This document shows positions 54,023-62,402 of a stretch of DNA of 64,000 nt, piece by piece. This DNA is from Salinivirgaceae bacterium (GTDB lineage: Bacteria > Bacteroidota > Bacteroidia > Bacteroidales > SZUA-534). Positions within the stretch are counted from its first letter, which is position 1; every line of letters starts with the position of its first letter. Under the pieces are notes generated by a model. It made no database searches. It had not been told where the DNA came from and saw only the letters and a program-made list of their open reading frames with translations. Made by a program: the position numbers and the translations under genes. The DNA lies in assembly GCA_024405635.1 (NCBI GenBank), contig JAKSOL010000002.1:124001-188000 (forward strand). Direction: 5' to 3'.

Positions 54023-54139
54023 GTTGATGCGTTGAATAATTTAATTGTGTAACGTGCTGCTTATAACTTAAAAATTAGAATCGTTTATCATAATTTCTTC
54101 TGCTTTTGACCTTCATAAATCTTTTTAAATATTTCTTTT

Positions 54140-55276
54140 ATGAAACACTTAATTACTCTAGTGTTGGTGTGCTTTGTGGCTACTATGGCCATGGCTGCCG
54201 CAGAAACTTTTCAGAGTGGTGATCTTAGTTACACCATTACAAGCGGAACCGAGCCCTATACGGTAGAGGTTACAAAAGCCGATAGCTACAAATCCCTAAA
54301 AGATGTGGTTATTCCTGAGTCTGTAGAGAATAATGGCAAAACCTATTCGGTTACAAGCATTGGCCAGTATGCGTTTGCATATTGCAATAGCCTAACCTCA
54401 GTAACCATTCCAAATTCGGTTACAAGCATTGGCGACGAAGCATTCAAGTATGTAGGTAATATTGTGTACAATGGTACCAACGATTATGCCGCAAGAACAT
54501 TAAATGGTACAATTGATGGCGACTTTATTTGTGCCGATGCTGAAAAAACTCAGTTATCAGTGTACATTGGTAAAAGTGCTAACGTTGTTATTCCTGACAA
54601 TGTAACAACCATTGAAAATCTGGCATTTTTAAATAACGAAAGTGTTGAAACCTTGGTTGTCCCTGCTTCAGTAACCGTAATTAAGGACAACGCAATAATC
54701 CAATGCTTTAATACTATATATTGCGAGGTTAGCGCTAAGCCAGACACTTGGAAAAAGAATGGTTTTAATACATCAGCCAAAGTAATCTGGGGTGCGGTTA
54801 AAAACATTACTCTAACTGCTAATAATGATGCATTTGGAACTGTGGAAGGTGCTGGTAAAGTAGGCCTAAACACTAAAGCAACCCTAACCGCAACCGCAGC
54901 CGAGGGCTATCACTTTGCAAAATGGAGCAACGGCGCAACCGATGCAACCATAACAATAACCGTAGTTAGCGACACAACACTAACAGCAGAGTTTGCCGCA
55001 AACGAAAATCAAGGTGGCAACAACCAAGGAGATATCCAAGGTGATGTGAAACCTGCAGTTGCAGAAAATGCAGCCGATGCAATTTCAATCTACGCATACC
55101 AAAATATTATTGTAGTAGAAAATGCTGATGCAGAAATCTACGTATTTGATGTAATGGGCCGTTTGATTGCACGTGAAAACACTACAACCAACATTGCAGA
55201 AATACCAATGCCAAACGCAGGTATTTACATTGTAAAAGTTGGAGCTAAAGCACAACGCGTAAGCATTTCGCTTTAA
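54140..55276 (+). CDS. BspA-like leucine-rich-repeat surface protein with T9SS sorting domain
   Basis: 378 residues. Signal peptide MKHLITLVLVCFVATMAMAA. Residues about 60-230 contain BspA-type LRR_5 repeats (VTSIGQYAFAYCNSLTSVTI and IPDNVTTIENLAFLNN). A ~70-residue Listeria/Bacteroides-type repeat follows (AEGYHFAKWSNGATDATITI), then a Gly/Asn/Gln-rich linker. The last ~70 residues look like a type-A C-terminal sorting domain (EIYVFDVMGRLIARE, NAGIYIVKVG), which directs export by the type IX system. Only few repeats remain compared with typical BspA proteins. Free-standing gene with terminator. Confidence 0.87.
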   Translation: MKHLITLVLVCFVATMAMAAAETFQSGDLSYTITSGTEPYTVEVTKADSYKSLKDVVIPESVENNGKTYSVTSIGQYAFAYCNSLTSVTIPNSVTSIGDEAFKYVGNIVYNGTNDYAARTLNGTIDGDFICADAEKTQLSVYIGKSANVVIPDNVTTIENLAFLNNESVETLVVPASVTVIKDNAIIQCFNTIYCEVSAKPDTWKKNGFNTSAKVIWGAVKNITLTANNDAFGTVEGAGKVGLNTKATLTATAAEGYHFAKWSNGATDATITITVVSDTTLTAEFAANENQGGNNQGDIQGDVKPAVAENAADAISIYAYQNIIVVENADAEIYVFDVMGRLIARENTTTNIAEIPMPNAGIYIVKVGAKAQRVSISL

Positions 55277-55302
55277 TAGTTAATGGCCAAAAGCCAATAG
55301 TC

Positions 55303-55341
55303 AAAAAAAAGGCAATGGACCAAGGTCTGTTGCCTTTTTTG
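55303..55341 (+). terminator. Terminator after BspA-like gene
   Basis: AAAAGGCAA...ACC pairs with GGT...TTGCCTTTT, A run before and T run after. Confidence 0.8.
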
Positions 55342-55425
55342 TTTAATTAAACCGAGTACTTTTCTGTTGTTGTGAAAATGCTGAAAACATTTCAAAACAA
55401 TTACCTTCGCCGCAAATAATTCACT

Positions 55426-56514
55426 ATGCATCTCGATTTTGAAAACCGCCTACAAGCTCGGCTTGCGCAATTAGCAAATAAAGGTTTGTATCGCAATACA
55501 ACAGTTGCCGATTCGTTGAAATTTGATCTTTGCAACCGCCCATATTTCATCCATGACAATTTGCCTATTGGTAAAAGTGCAGATTTTAATGCCTCAGGGC
55601 TTTCTGTATGCAAGTCGTTGCAACGTAAGTTGGAACAAGAATTGGCAATTTTTCTAAAAACGAGCGATTGCTTGGTGTTGTCATCAAATTGCAATGTAGT
55701 TGAACAAATTGCAAATGTGCTACTCGATAAAGAAGACGCTTTGATTACTGCTACTCTTGAAACGGTTAATACCAAATCAACTTTACATCATTTTCATCAG
55801 TTCGATGTTGATGAATTGGAGAATAAACTTCAACTGTCGCAAGCTCAGCATTGTCGCATTGTGGCAGTAGATGCAGTGTCGCCTATTACAGGTGCAATTG
55901 CTCCTATGGAACATATTTGCAATCTGGCCAATAGCTACAAAGCCACAGTGCTGATTGACGAAACAAATTCGCTTGGCGTGTTAGGCGAAAATGGAGGAGG
56001 AGTATCTGAATTATTTGGAGTTGAGCAACAAGTTGATATTAAAGTTGGTTCGTTATATAACTTGCTTGGCATTCAGGCATCGTTTGTGGCCGGTAGTCGG
56101 CTGATTATTGATGCATTGCGACAAGGTCTTTGCCCGTTAAACTTCTTTGGAGTGTCAGAGCAAACAGCTGAGAGTGCCTTGTCTGCGTTGCAACAACTAA
56201 AAACGGTTGATTTAACAATGCCTATTCAACTGACAAACTATTTGATTCGAAAATTATATCATTCTCATTTTGAGATTTTGCCAACGCAATCAGCAATATG
56301 TGCTATTGAATTTGATGGTGAACAAACCGCAAATCAGTTATCTATAGCACTTATTGAGCAAGGAATTGCAACAATAGCATTGAGTTATCCCTATGCGTCA
56401 AAAGGAAAATCGTATTTGAGAACCAAGTTATATAATGCTATGAATGAGCAAGATGTGGAACTTGTGGCTGAAATTGTAACTAATGCTGCCAAGCAACAAA
56501 AAGTGATTGAATAG
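55426..56514 (+). CDS. AONS/KBL-fold protein lacking the catalytic lysine
   Basis: 362 residues resembling alpha-oxoamine synthases (8-amino-7-oxononanoate synthase, 2-amino-3-ketobutyrate ligase). IDETNSLGVLGENGGGVSEL aligns with the family's DEAHSxGVLGxxGRG, with the His replaced by Asn181. The block that normally reads GTxSKxxG is GSLYNLLG (208-215), putting Asn212 where the PLP-binding Lys should be. The His-Ala-Ser substrate loop is also gone (LETVNTKST). So a pyridoxal-dependent reaction by the normal mechanism is improbable. Gene is intact and single. Pseudoenzyme or PLP-independent function. Confidence 0.8.
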   Translation: MHLDFENRLQARLAQLANKGLYRNTTVADSLKFDLCNRPYFIHDNLPIGKSADFNASGLSVCKSLQRKLEQELAIFLKTSDCLVLSSNCNVVEQIANVLLDKEDALITATLETVNTKSTLHHFHQFDVDELENKLQLSQAQHCRIVAVDAVSPITGAIAPMEHICNLANSYKATVLIDETNSLGVLGENGGGVSELFGVEQQVDIKVGSLYNLLGIQASFVAGSRLIIDALRQGLCPLNFFGVSEQTAESALSALQQLKTVDLTMPIQLTNYLIRKLYHSHFEILPTQSAICAIEFDGEQTANQLSIALIEQGIATIALSYPYASKGKSYLRTKLYNAMNEQDVELVAEIVTNAAKQQKVIE

Positions 56515-56553
56515 GCTTTTTTTTGAAAAAAATAAGAAAAAAAACATAATGAG

Positions 56554-56583
56554 TTGCACATATTAAAACTTGTTATACATTTG
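56554..56583 (+). promoter_or_regulatory. Promoter of tRNA-Gln
   Basis: TTG (56554-56556), a 19-base spacer and TACATTTGC (56576-56583). The tRNA starts 17 bases after the -7 box. Confidence 0.7.
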
Positions 56584-56599
56584 CACCCGCATTCAGCAC

Positions 56600-56670
56600 T
56601 GTCGCATGGTGTAATGGTAACACTACAGGTTTTGGTTCTGTCATTCAAGGTTCGAATCCTTGTGCGACAA
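56600..56670 (+). tRNA. tRNA-Gln (TTG)
   Basis: Acceptor TGTCGCA/TGCGACA, anticodon stem ACAGG/TCTGT, loop TTTTGGT giving anticodon TTG, T loop TTCGAAT. 71 nucleotides; CCA not encoded. Confidence 0.95.
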
Positions 56671-56671
56671 C

Positions 56672-56704
56672 AAACCTCCAAAGAAATTTGGAGGTTTTTT
56701 TATT
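56672..56704 (+). terminator. Terminator between tRNA-Gln and lipoprotein gene
   Basis: AACCTCCAAA pairs with TTTGGAGGTT and is followed by seven T. It ends about eight bases before the next gene's ATG, so the stem contains GGAGG close to the start codon. Confidence 0.8.
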
Positions 56705-56711
56705 TCTACCA

Positions 56712-57281
56712 ATGAGAAAATTACTGCCAATATTATTGTTAGCCGCATTGTTTCAATCTTGCACCTCGTGTCCTGAGTATATTAAAGCCTACGAGTTGAA
56801 GCGTTGTGTAAATGTGGTTAGGGTAGTTGAATTGGGGGCGATTGAACCGATGGTTGCTGCCGATAGTATAAGGTTGCTGCAACGTGAATACGAAACTCAA
56901 TTGTGCAGTGCAATTGCCGAGCATAGGCATATTATTGATTCTCTTCAGGCAAAAATTCAAAAGACTGAGGCTGACATCAATAGCACATCGAGTGCTCAAA
57001 TGGTTGAATTACTAAACAAGGGTATAAAATCAATGCGTTGGAAATGTAATGTTGCACAGCAAGTTATTGATACATACCAAAACTCACCAGAGCAAACCAG
57101 ATTGGCAGATATCTTGAATCAAATTTTGCATTTTCAGACAGATACGGCCGCAGTTGTGGCGTACAAACAAAAGTGTGTGTTTGTTGGTCGCCAAGGTTTG
57201 TTGCCAAAAGAAACCTATGTGCGAAATTATGTTCTGTCGTTTGATAGGGGCGAAATTGTTGGTGAACTTATTCAGCATTAA
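56712..57281 (+). CDS. Small lipoprotein of unknown function
   Basis: 189 residues from the ATG at 56712 (MRKLLPILLLAALFQSCTSC), a lipoprotein leader with relaxed lipobox. The mature part is largely helical and charged (IDSLQAKIQKTEADINSTSS suggests a coiled coil). No domain recognised. It begins directly after the tRNA-Gln terminator, so expression depends on readthrough or on an unseen start. Converges with and overlaps the serpin gene by 14 bases at the 3' ends. Confidence 0.72.
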   Translation: MRKLLPILLLAALFQSCTSCPEYIKAYELKRCVNVVRVVELGAIEPMVAADSIRLLQREYETQLCSAIAEHRHIIDSLQAKIQKTEADINSTSSAQMVELLNKGIKSMRWKCNVAQQVIDTYQNSPEQTRLADILNQILHFQTDTAAVVAYKQKCVFVGRQGLLPKETYVRNYVLSFDRGEIVGELIQH

Positions 57282-58413
57282 CAAATTGTCCCGCAAATAG
57301 CACCTCGTTTGTTGCTTTGTTTACAATGTAATAAACAAACGGGTGGTCGAACAATACTGGAATGTCGCGCGATAGTGAACTCTTGGCAATCATTTCAATA
57401 GCAGTTGCGGCTGCAGCTTCGGTTCCTTTTTCATCTACGATTATTGTGGCATTGTGAAACACAGCACCTATTTTTAAATCGTTAGCTTGACTAATGCCCG
57501 AAAAGTTGGCAATGTTGCTGAACGCGTTTTTAAGACCTATATTTTTCAATGTTTCGCTAACATTTGTTGCTGTGTTGGTGTTGAATTTTGGCATCGATAA
57601 TATAATGGAAGTTGGGCGCAGAACTTTGGCAATGTCGTTGAGTATGCCATTTTTGAATCTCGAAAGCATTTCGGTAATAGTGCGGCCTTTGGGCATTATA
57701 ATATACATTGATAATTGATTGCCGTTGTATGGGAGTTCAACTGCTTGAATGTTGCCATCGGAGTAAAAGTTTAACATTTGCGTTTGTTGCATGAAAGATG
57801 CGCGTTGTGTTGTGTCGCCAAAAAAATCGCCATGCCAAGTGTTGCTGCTTTTGAATGGAGTAGCCCATTCGCCCGAAAAATCTATGGTGTTGGTTAGTAA
57901 TAAACGAGTGTTCTTGTCAAGGGCGTTACTTGGTATAAGTTCCTTTATCTTGCCGTTAGTTTGTTGTTTTGCCCATTGGTTTATTGCATTGCGTGCTTTG
58001 GCTCGTTTTTTGTCCGATTTAAAGTCGCAAAGTTTTGCTTCTGCTTTAAAATTGTTTGCCATTTCTTTTTTGAACGAGGCATTTATAGGATAGTCATTTT
58101 GAACCCAAATAGCATTTGTAACGTTAACTTTGCATTTGCCGCTAATGGTTGAAACGCAAGGCTTTGAGTCGGTTGCAAGCAGCCTGTTAAACTCAACTTT
58201 TGTGTCGCCCTTTGCTCCCGTTGCTGCCATTTGCAATGCAGTGCTTATTGAAGCTGGCGAAAAAACAAAGTTTTGTTTTTCCATTTCTTTGGTCAGCTCC
58301 AGTTGTATTTTGTAGGGGAGTAATCCGGTGCTAAGCGCTTTGTTGGCGTTTTTTTGAGCTATTAAATTTGTGCTTGCAATAATGGCAAGAGTCAGGATTA
58401 GTATTTTTTTCAT
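57268..58413 (-). CDS. Inhibitory-type serpin, predicted P1 Lys
   Basis: 381 residues from the ATG at 58413, with signal peptide MKKILILTLAIIASTNLIAQ, so exported. Serpin landmarks: NFVFSPASISTALQMAATGA, NAIWVQNDYPIN, and the C-terminal FDHPFVYYIVNKATNEVLFA. The hinge of the reactive loop is EKGTEAAAATA, the small-residue pattern of inhibitory serpins. Counting from P17 Glu places P1 at Lys344 and P1' at Ser, implying a target with trypsin-like (or Lys-specific gingipain-like) preference. It follows the aminopeptidase gene by four bases. A longer frame upstream runs inside that gene and is rejected. Confidence 0.92.
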   Translation of the reverse strand: MKKILILTLAIIASTNLIAQKNANKALSTGLLPYKIQLELTKEMEKQNFVFSPASISTALQMAATGAKGDTKVEFNRLLATDSKPCVSTISGKCKVNVTNAIWVQNDYPINASFKKEMANNFKAEAKLCDFKSDKKRAKARNAINQWAKQQTNGKIKELIPSNALDKNTRLLLTNTIDFSGEWATPFKSSNTWHGDFFGDTTQRASFMQQTQMLNFYSDGNIQAVELPYNGNQLSMYIIMPKGRTITEMLSRFKNGILNDIAKVLRPTSIILSMPKFNTNTATNVSETLKNIGLKNAFSNIANFSGISQANDLKIGAVFHNATIIVDEKGTEAAAATAIEMIAKSSLSRDIPVLFDHPFVYYIVNKATNEVLFAGQFVNAE

Positions 58414-58417
58414 TTGG

Positions 58418-59830
58418 TTATCCGTTTTGTACTGTTTGTTCAACTTCGTCAATGGTTGATGGTACTTTTTTGCTACCCAAAACACGAGCTCCTGTTTCGG
58501 TAATAAGAAGGTCATCTTCAATTCTAACGCCACCAAAATCAATGTATTGCTCAACTTTGTTAAAATTAATGAACTCGGCATTTTTGCCAGACGCTTTCCA
58601 TTGGTTAATAAGGTCGGGAATGAAGTATATGCCAGGTTCATCGCTCACAACAAAACCGGGTTGAAGAGTGCGGCCCATGCGTAACGATGATGTGCCAAAT
58701 TGGTCAATTGGGCGTGTTATTTGGTCGTAACCAACATAAATCTGGCCTAAATTTTCCATGTCGTGAACATCGAGTCCAATCATGTGCCCAAGTCCGTGCG
58801 GTAAAAACATTGCATGAGCACCAGCGGCTACGGCTTCGTCAATATCGCCCTTCATTAATCCTAGGCTCTTAAGACCTTGTGCAATAATCTTGCAGCAAGC
58901 AAGGTGAACGCTCAAGTATGTTACTCCTGGTTTTGCAAGTTTAGCGGCAGCTTGGTTAGCATCAAGCACAATTTGGTAAATCTCTTTCTGTTTTTGTGTG
59001 AATTTGCCATTTACTGGAAATGTGCGAGTGTAGTCCGATGGGTATCCCATTGCAGTTTCGGCTCCAGCGTCAACCAACATAAGGCGCCCCGAGGTAATAG
59101 GATTGCCGTGATAGTGATTGTGTAGAGTTTGCCCATTTTGCGTTAATATGGTAGGAAACGAAAAGTAACCTCCGTATTTGAGTGGAATACTATCTACGAT
59201 GCTATGCAATTCGTACTCATTTTTTACACGAGTAACATTTTTCATTGCTGCTACATGCATTTCGTAACCAATAGCACAAGCAAATTCCATCTCTTCAATT
59301 TCTTCGGCCGATTTTACTGAGCGCAAATCTATTATGGCTTGTGTGAGTTTCATTGAAATACCATTAGCAACCTCGTCAGTTGAGCGGTTCAGCATTTTAG
59401 ATAGTTTTATTAAGGCATCAGCTCGATATTGTGGAGTGTACATTATGTCGCGGTCCATTCTCATAGCAGTGTGCACATACTCAATGGCTTCAGAGGTTGG
59501 CTTTACTCTAGTGATTCCAGCAAGTAGCGCACGTTCGCGTATGGTTTGTTGTTTTCCCATCCATACAATGTCATCAATACTATATTCATCGGCAAAAATT
59601 ATCTCTTCACCACTATCAAAATCAATGGCGGCCATAATGCCGGGTTGCCAAATGCCAAAAAAGTAAATAAATGTGCTGTCTTGACGAAAGCGATATGTAT
59701 TGTCGGTGTAGTTCATAGGAGAATCGTTGTTTCCCATAAAAATTGCTACACCAGTTTTTACTTTGTCACGTAAAAGTCGGCGGCGAGTAGCGTAAGTGCT
59801 TGCGCCAAACATGGTTCGTATTGTGTTCAT
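58418..59830 (-). CDS. pepP: M24-family Xaa-Pro aminopeptidase
   Basis: 470 residues from the ATG at 59830; a second ATG six codons further is possible. N-terminal creatinase-like domain, then the pita-bread catalytic domain with all five metal ligands: LVDAGAETAMGYPSDYTRTF (two Asp), LPHGLGHMIGLDVHD (His), SDEPGIYFIP (Glu) and VRIEDDLLITETG (Glu). Cleaves N-terminal residues before proline. Cytosolic. First gene of a two-gene operon with the serpin. Confidence 0.92.
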   Translation of the reverse strand: MNTIRTMFGASTYATRRRLLRDKVKTGVAIFMGNNDSPMNYTDNTYRFRQDSTFIYFFGIWQPGIMAAIDFDSGEEIIFADEYSIDDIVWMGKQQTIRERALLAGITRVKPTSEAIEYVHTAMRMDRDIMYTPQYRADALIKLSKMLNRSTDEVANGISMKLTQAIIDLRSVKSAEEIEEMEFACAIGYEMHVAAMKNVTRVKNEYELHSIVDSIPLKYGGYFSFPTILTQNGQTLHNHYHGNPITSGRLMLVDAGAETAMGYPSDYTRTFPVNGKFTQKQKEIYQIVLDANQAAAKLAKPGVTYLSVHLACCKIIAQGLKSLGLMKGDIDEAVAAGAHAMFLPHGLGHMIGLDVHDMENLGQIYVGYDQITRPIDQFGTSSLRMGRTLQPGFVVSDEPGIYFIPDLINQWKASGKNAEFINFNKVEQYIDFGGVRIEDDLLITETGARVLGSKKVPSTIDEVEQTVQNG

Positions 59831-60136
59831 TGTGTTTATGTTTTGAACCAAAGGTAGAAATAAGTTGTAAACTGATGAAATTGAAAAAAAGAGAGCGAAA
59901 ATAAGAGTAGAGAGGCGTGCTTTTGGTAACTTTTTTCTGATTGTATCGTAAAAGTATTTGTAGTGGTTATTAAAAAAAATCAGCAGTCTTTTAGTGGTTG
60001 ATATTCAAATGATAAGAATAGAAATTGCTCAACAATGCATTAAAGAATAAAAAATAGGAGGCTTGGTTTAATGAAAAATACTACTTTTACAATTATCGGT
60101 TGCAAGACAATCGGTGTGGAATTATAGTTAATAGGT
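59831..60136. other. Divergent intergenic region between pepP and cheR
   Basis: 306 bases. Holds the pepP -7 box (59849-59856). On the plus strand TACTACTTTTAC near 60090 resembles a -7 box but lacks the G. No RNA gene or clear hairpin. Confidence 0.55.
59849..59856 (-). promoter_or_regulatory. -7 element of pepP-serpin
   Basis: TACCTTTG on the minus strand, 19 bases before the start codon; -33 box not clear. Confidence 0.4.
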
Positions 60137-60991
60137 ATGATTAGTAACGACGATATTGCAAAGGTTCTGGCTGCTTTTAAAACGGCATCAACCTACGATT
60201 TTAGCGATTATTGCGACAGGTCGTTTGCGCGCCGAGTTGACAAGATTCTTACCGATAATAAAATTTCTGCCGATTTGTTCGTGAAACAACTAATGAGTGA
60301 TCGCGACTTCCTTGAAAAATCGGTGCGCGACATTACGGTAAACACAACCGAGCTTTTTCGCGATCCGCAAATGTGGCTCAACTTGCGCTATCAAGTGTTG
60401 CCTCGTTTTAAGGATAAACCTACAATTAAAATTTGGCATGCAGGCTGCTCATCGGGACAAGAGATTTATTCAATGATGATTTTGCTTAACGAACTTGGCA
60501 TGTTCGATAAAGCTCAAATCTTTGCTACCGATATAAATACCGCTGTTATTGAGGCCGCACAAACTGGTACTTACAAGTACATGTTCAACTTGAATTATTT
60601 GGACAACTTTGACAAGGTGATGCGCGAAAATCCGTACAACTTTGAGCAAAAGTACGACGTCCCTTATGAAAAATACTTTGATATTGATAAGCGTAAGGAC
60701 GTTATTCAAATGAATGATTTCTTGTGTAAGAAACCAGTGTTCCGTAAGCATGACTTGGTGAGCGGATGCAACCCATTCTATCACCAATTTGATTTAATAT
60801 TGTGCCGCAACGTAATCATTTACTTTAATCCCAAATTGCAAAATAAGGTTATCAATATGTTTGCAAATAACCTATCGGTAAATGGCTTTTTGATTTTGGG
60901 AGCTTCGGAAAGTATTTTGGGCTCGGCCAATAGTAGCTTTGAGCGAATGGTAGGTTTCTATCGTAAAAAACAAACAATTTCAATGTTTTAG
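60137..60991 (+). CDS. CheR-type protein-glutamate methyltransferase
   Basis: 284 residues. N-terminal helical CheR domain (FSDYCDRSFARRVDKILTDN), then TVNTTELFRDPQMWLNLR, the SAM-binding IWHAGCSSGQEIYSMM, ATDINTAVIEAA with the ribose-binding Asp, and ILCRNVIIYFNPKLQ. All methyltransferase motifs are intact. In chemotaxis CheR methylates receptor glutamates; no methyl-accepting receptor is encoded in the window. It begins a plus-strand run in which genes lie 3 to 12 bases apart. Confidence 0.93.
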   Translation: MISNDDIAKVLAAFKTASTYDFSDYCDRSFARRVDKILTDNKISADLFVKQLMSDRDFLEKSVRDITVNTTELFRDPQMWLNLRYQVLPRFKDKPTIKIWHAGCSSGQEIYSMMILLNELGMFDKAQIFATDINTAVIEAAQTGTYKYMFNLNYLDNFDKVMRENPYNFEQKYDVPYEKYFDIDKRKDVIQMNDFLCKKPVFRKHDLVSGCNPFYHQFDLILCRNVIIYFNPKLQNKVINMFANNLSVNGFLILGASESILGSANSSFERMVGFYRKKQTISMF

Positions 60992-60994
60992 CTT

Positions 60995-61822
60995 ATGATA
61001 GAAACTTTGGGTATAGTGGATATTAGAAAAATGAACGGATTTGTGTCCGAGGCATTTGGCATTAATTTGGCCGACTATGCGTCAACCATATTAAAACGCC
61101 GCTATGTGCACATGCTCAATACATATAATTGCGTGTCGGTAGATAATTTTGAGGATAGAATAAAAAAAGGAATAATTACCGCCGATGATGTGATGTATGA
61201 AGTGTCGCTAGAGACTACAGAATTGTTCCGCGATCCTTCGGCTTGGCGCGAAATGCGTGACAAATACTTGCCAGAAGTGTGCAAGTCGGGCAAGTGTAAT
61301 ATATTAATGCCCGGCGAGTCTTCAGGTGACGAACTTTACTCAATGATGATAGTGTTGTCTGAAGCAAATTTGTTAGATAAAGTTCAAGTAGATGCGTATT
61401 GCCCATCAAACCGAAACTTGAAACAAATAAAAGATGGTGGTTTGTATGATTCCAAAAAATTAGAGTTGGGTGATGCAAACTATACTAGATATTCGGGGCC
61501 TAAAACATTGTCCAACTATTATACATTGGTGGACAATAGAGCAAAAATGCAATCATCGTTGCTTAATGGGGTAAATCTTTCGGTGCGCGATGTACAGAAA
61601 AATGCCGACACAAAACGATATAAAATGATAGTGTATCGAAATGTGTTGCTGCAATATTCGGTTCCATTGTATGAGCGAGTGGTGAAAACCTTAGTTGATA
61701 AACTTGACATAGGCGGTTACTTGATTATTGGCGATATGGAGACCCTTGAGTATTGCGATTCAAACCGAAAATTGGTTTTGGTTGATAGCGCTGAACAGGT
61801 GTATCGTAAAAAGATGGATTAG
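60995..61822 (+). CDS. Degenerate CheR-like protein
   Basis: 275 residues with the same overall pattern as the gene before it: FGINLADYASTILKRRYVHM, then ETTELFRDPSAWREMR. The SAM pocket is altered: WHAGCSSGQE becomes LMPGESSGDE, the acidic ATDIN becomes AYCPSN, and CRNVIIYF becomes YRNVLLQYS. Methyltransferase activity is therefore doubtful. It is probably a duplicated copy of the neighbour that now binds or regulates it. Three bases separate it from cheR and three from cheB. Confidence 0.82.
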   Translation: MIETLGIVDIRKMNGFVSEAFGINLADYASTILKRRYVHMLNTYNCVSVDNFEDRIKKGIITADDVMYEVSLETTELFRDPSAWREMRDKYLPEVCKSGKCNILMPGESSGDELYSMMIVLSEANLLDKVQVDAYCPSNRNLKQIKDGGLYDSKKLELGDANYTRYSGPKTLSNYYTLVDNRAKMQSSLLNGVNLSVRDVQKNADTKRYKMIVYRNVLLQYSVPLYERVVKTLVDKLDIGGYLIIGDMETLEYCDSNRKLVLVDSAEQVYRKKMD

Positions 61823-61825
61823 AGT

Positions 61826-62392
61826 ATGGAAAGCGAATATAAAGCCATAATGATTGGAGGTTCTGCCGGAAGTTTTCAGGTGGTGTGCAAAATAATAGCC
61901 GCATTGCCTGCCGACTATCCATTGCCAATTATTATGTGTTTGCATAGATTGAAACATGTGCGTTCGGGCTTTGTTGAGGCTCTTTCAATTAAATCAAAGT
62001 TGCCTATAATTGAGCCCCACGACAAAGAACCTCTACGCAATGGTCGCATATATTTGGCTCCCGCAAACTATCACATGTATATAGAGTTGGGTAACCGTTT
62101 TTCACTATCTACTGAGGATGTGATTAATCACTCGCGCCCATCAATCGATTTGTCATTCTTTTCCGCCTCGTACAATTATAAGCGTAAGTTGGTGGGAATA
62201 ATTCTTAGTGGAGCCAACAAAGATGGAGCTCTAGGATTGAAAAGTGTAGCAGACGGTGGAGGCTTGACTATAGTCCAAGATCCTAAAGAATGTCAAGTCC
62301 CAACAATGACTACAGCTTCAATGAATGCAACAAAAGTTGACCATATATTTACAACCAAACAAATTATTGACTTTTTGCTTAAACTAACATAA
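61826..62392 (+). CDS. Stand-alone CheB-type methylesterase domain
   Basis: 188 residues, corresponding only to the catalytic part of CheB. Ser13 in IGGSAGSFQ is the nucleophile; His in CLHRLKHVRSG and Asp in LSGANKDGALGLKSV complete the triad, and DPKECQVPTMTTASM is the usual closing motif. No receiver domain is attached, so phosphorylation by CheA cannot control it. Partner of the preceding cheR pair. Confidence 0.92.
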   Translation: MESEYKAIMIGGSAGSFQVVCKIIAALPADYPLPIIMCLHRLKHVRSGFVEALSIKSKLPIIEPHDKEPLRNGRIYLAPANYHMYIELGNRFSLSTEDVINHSRPSIDLSFFSASYNYKRKLVGIILSGANKDGALGLKSVADGGGLTIVQDPKECQVPTMTTASMNATKVDHIFTTKQIIDFLLKLT

Positions 62393-62402
62393 CCCTAATT
62401 GT

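Noticed and set aside
55426..56514. Annotation as a biotin-synthesis AONS (bioF)
   Set aside because: The PLP-binding Lys and neighbouring active-site residues are replaced and no other biotin gene is nearby.
58414..58641. A longer serpin with 76 extra N-terminal residues
   Set aside because: It lies inside pepP in another frame, and the signal peptide starts cleanly at 58413.
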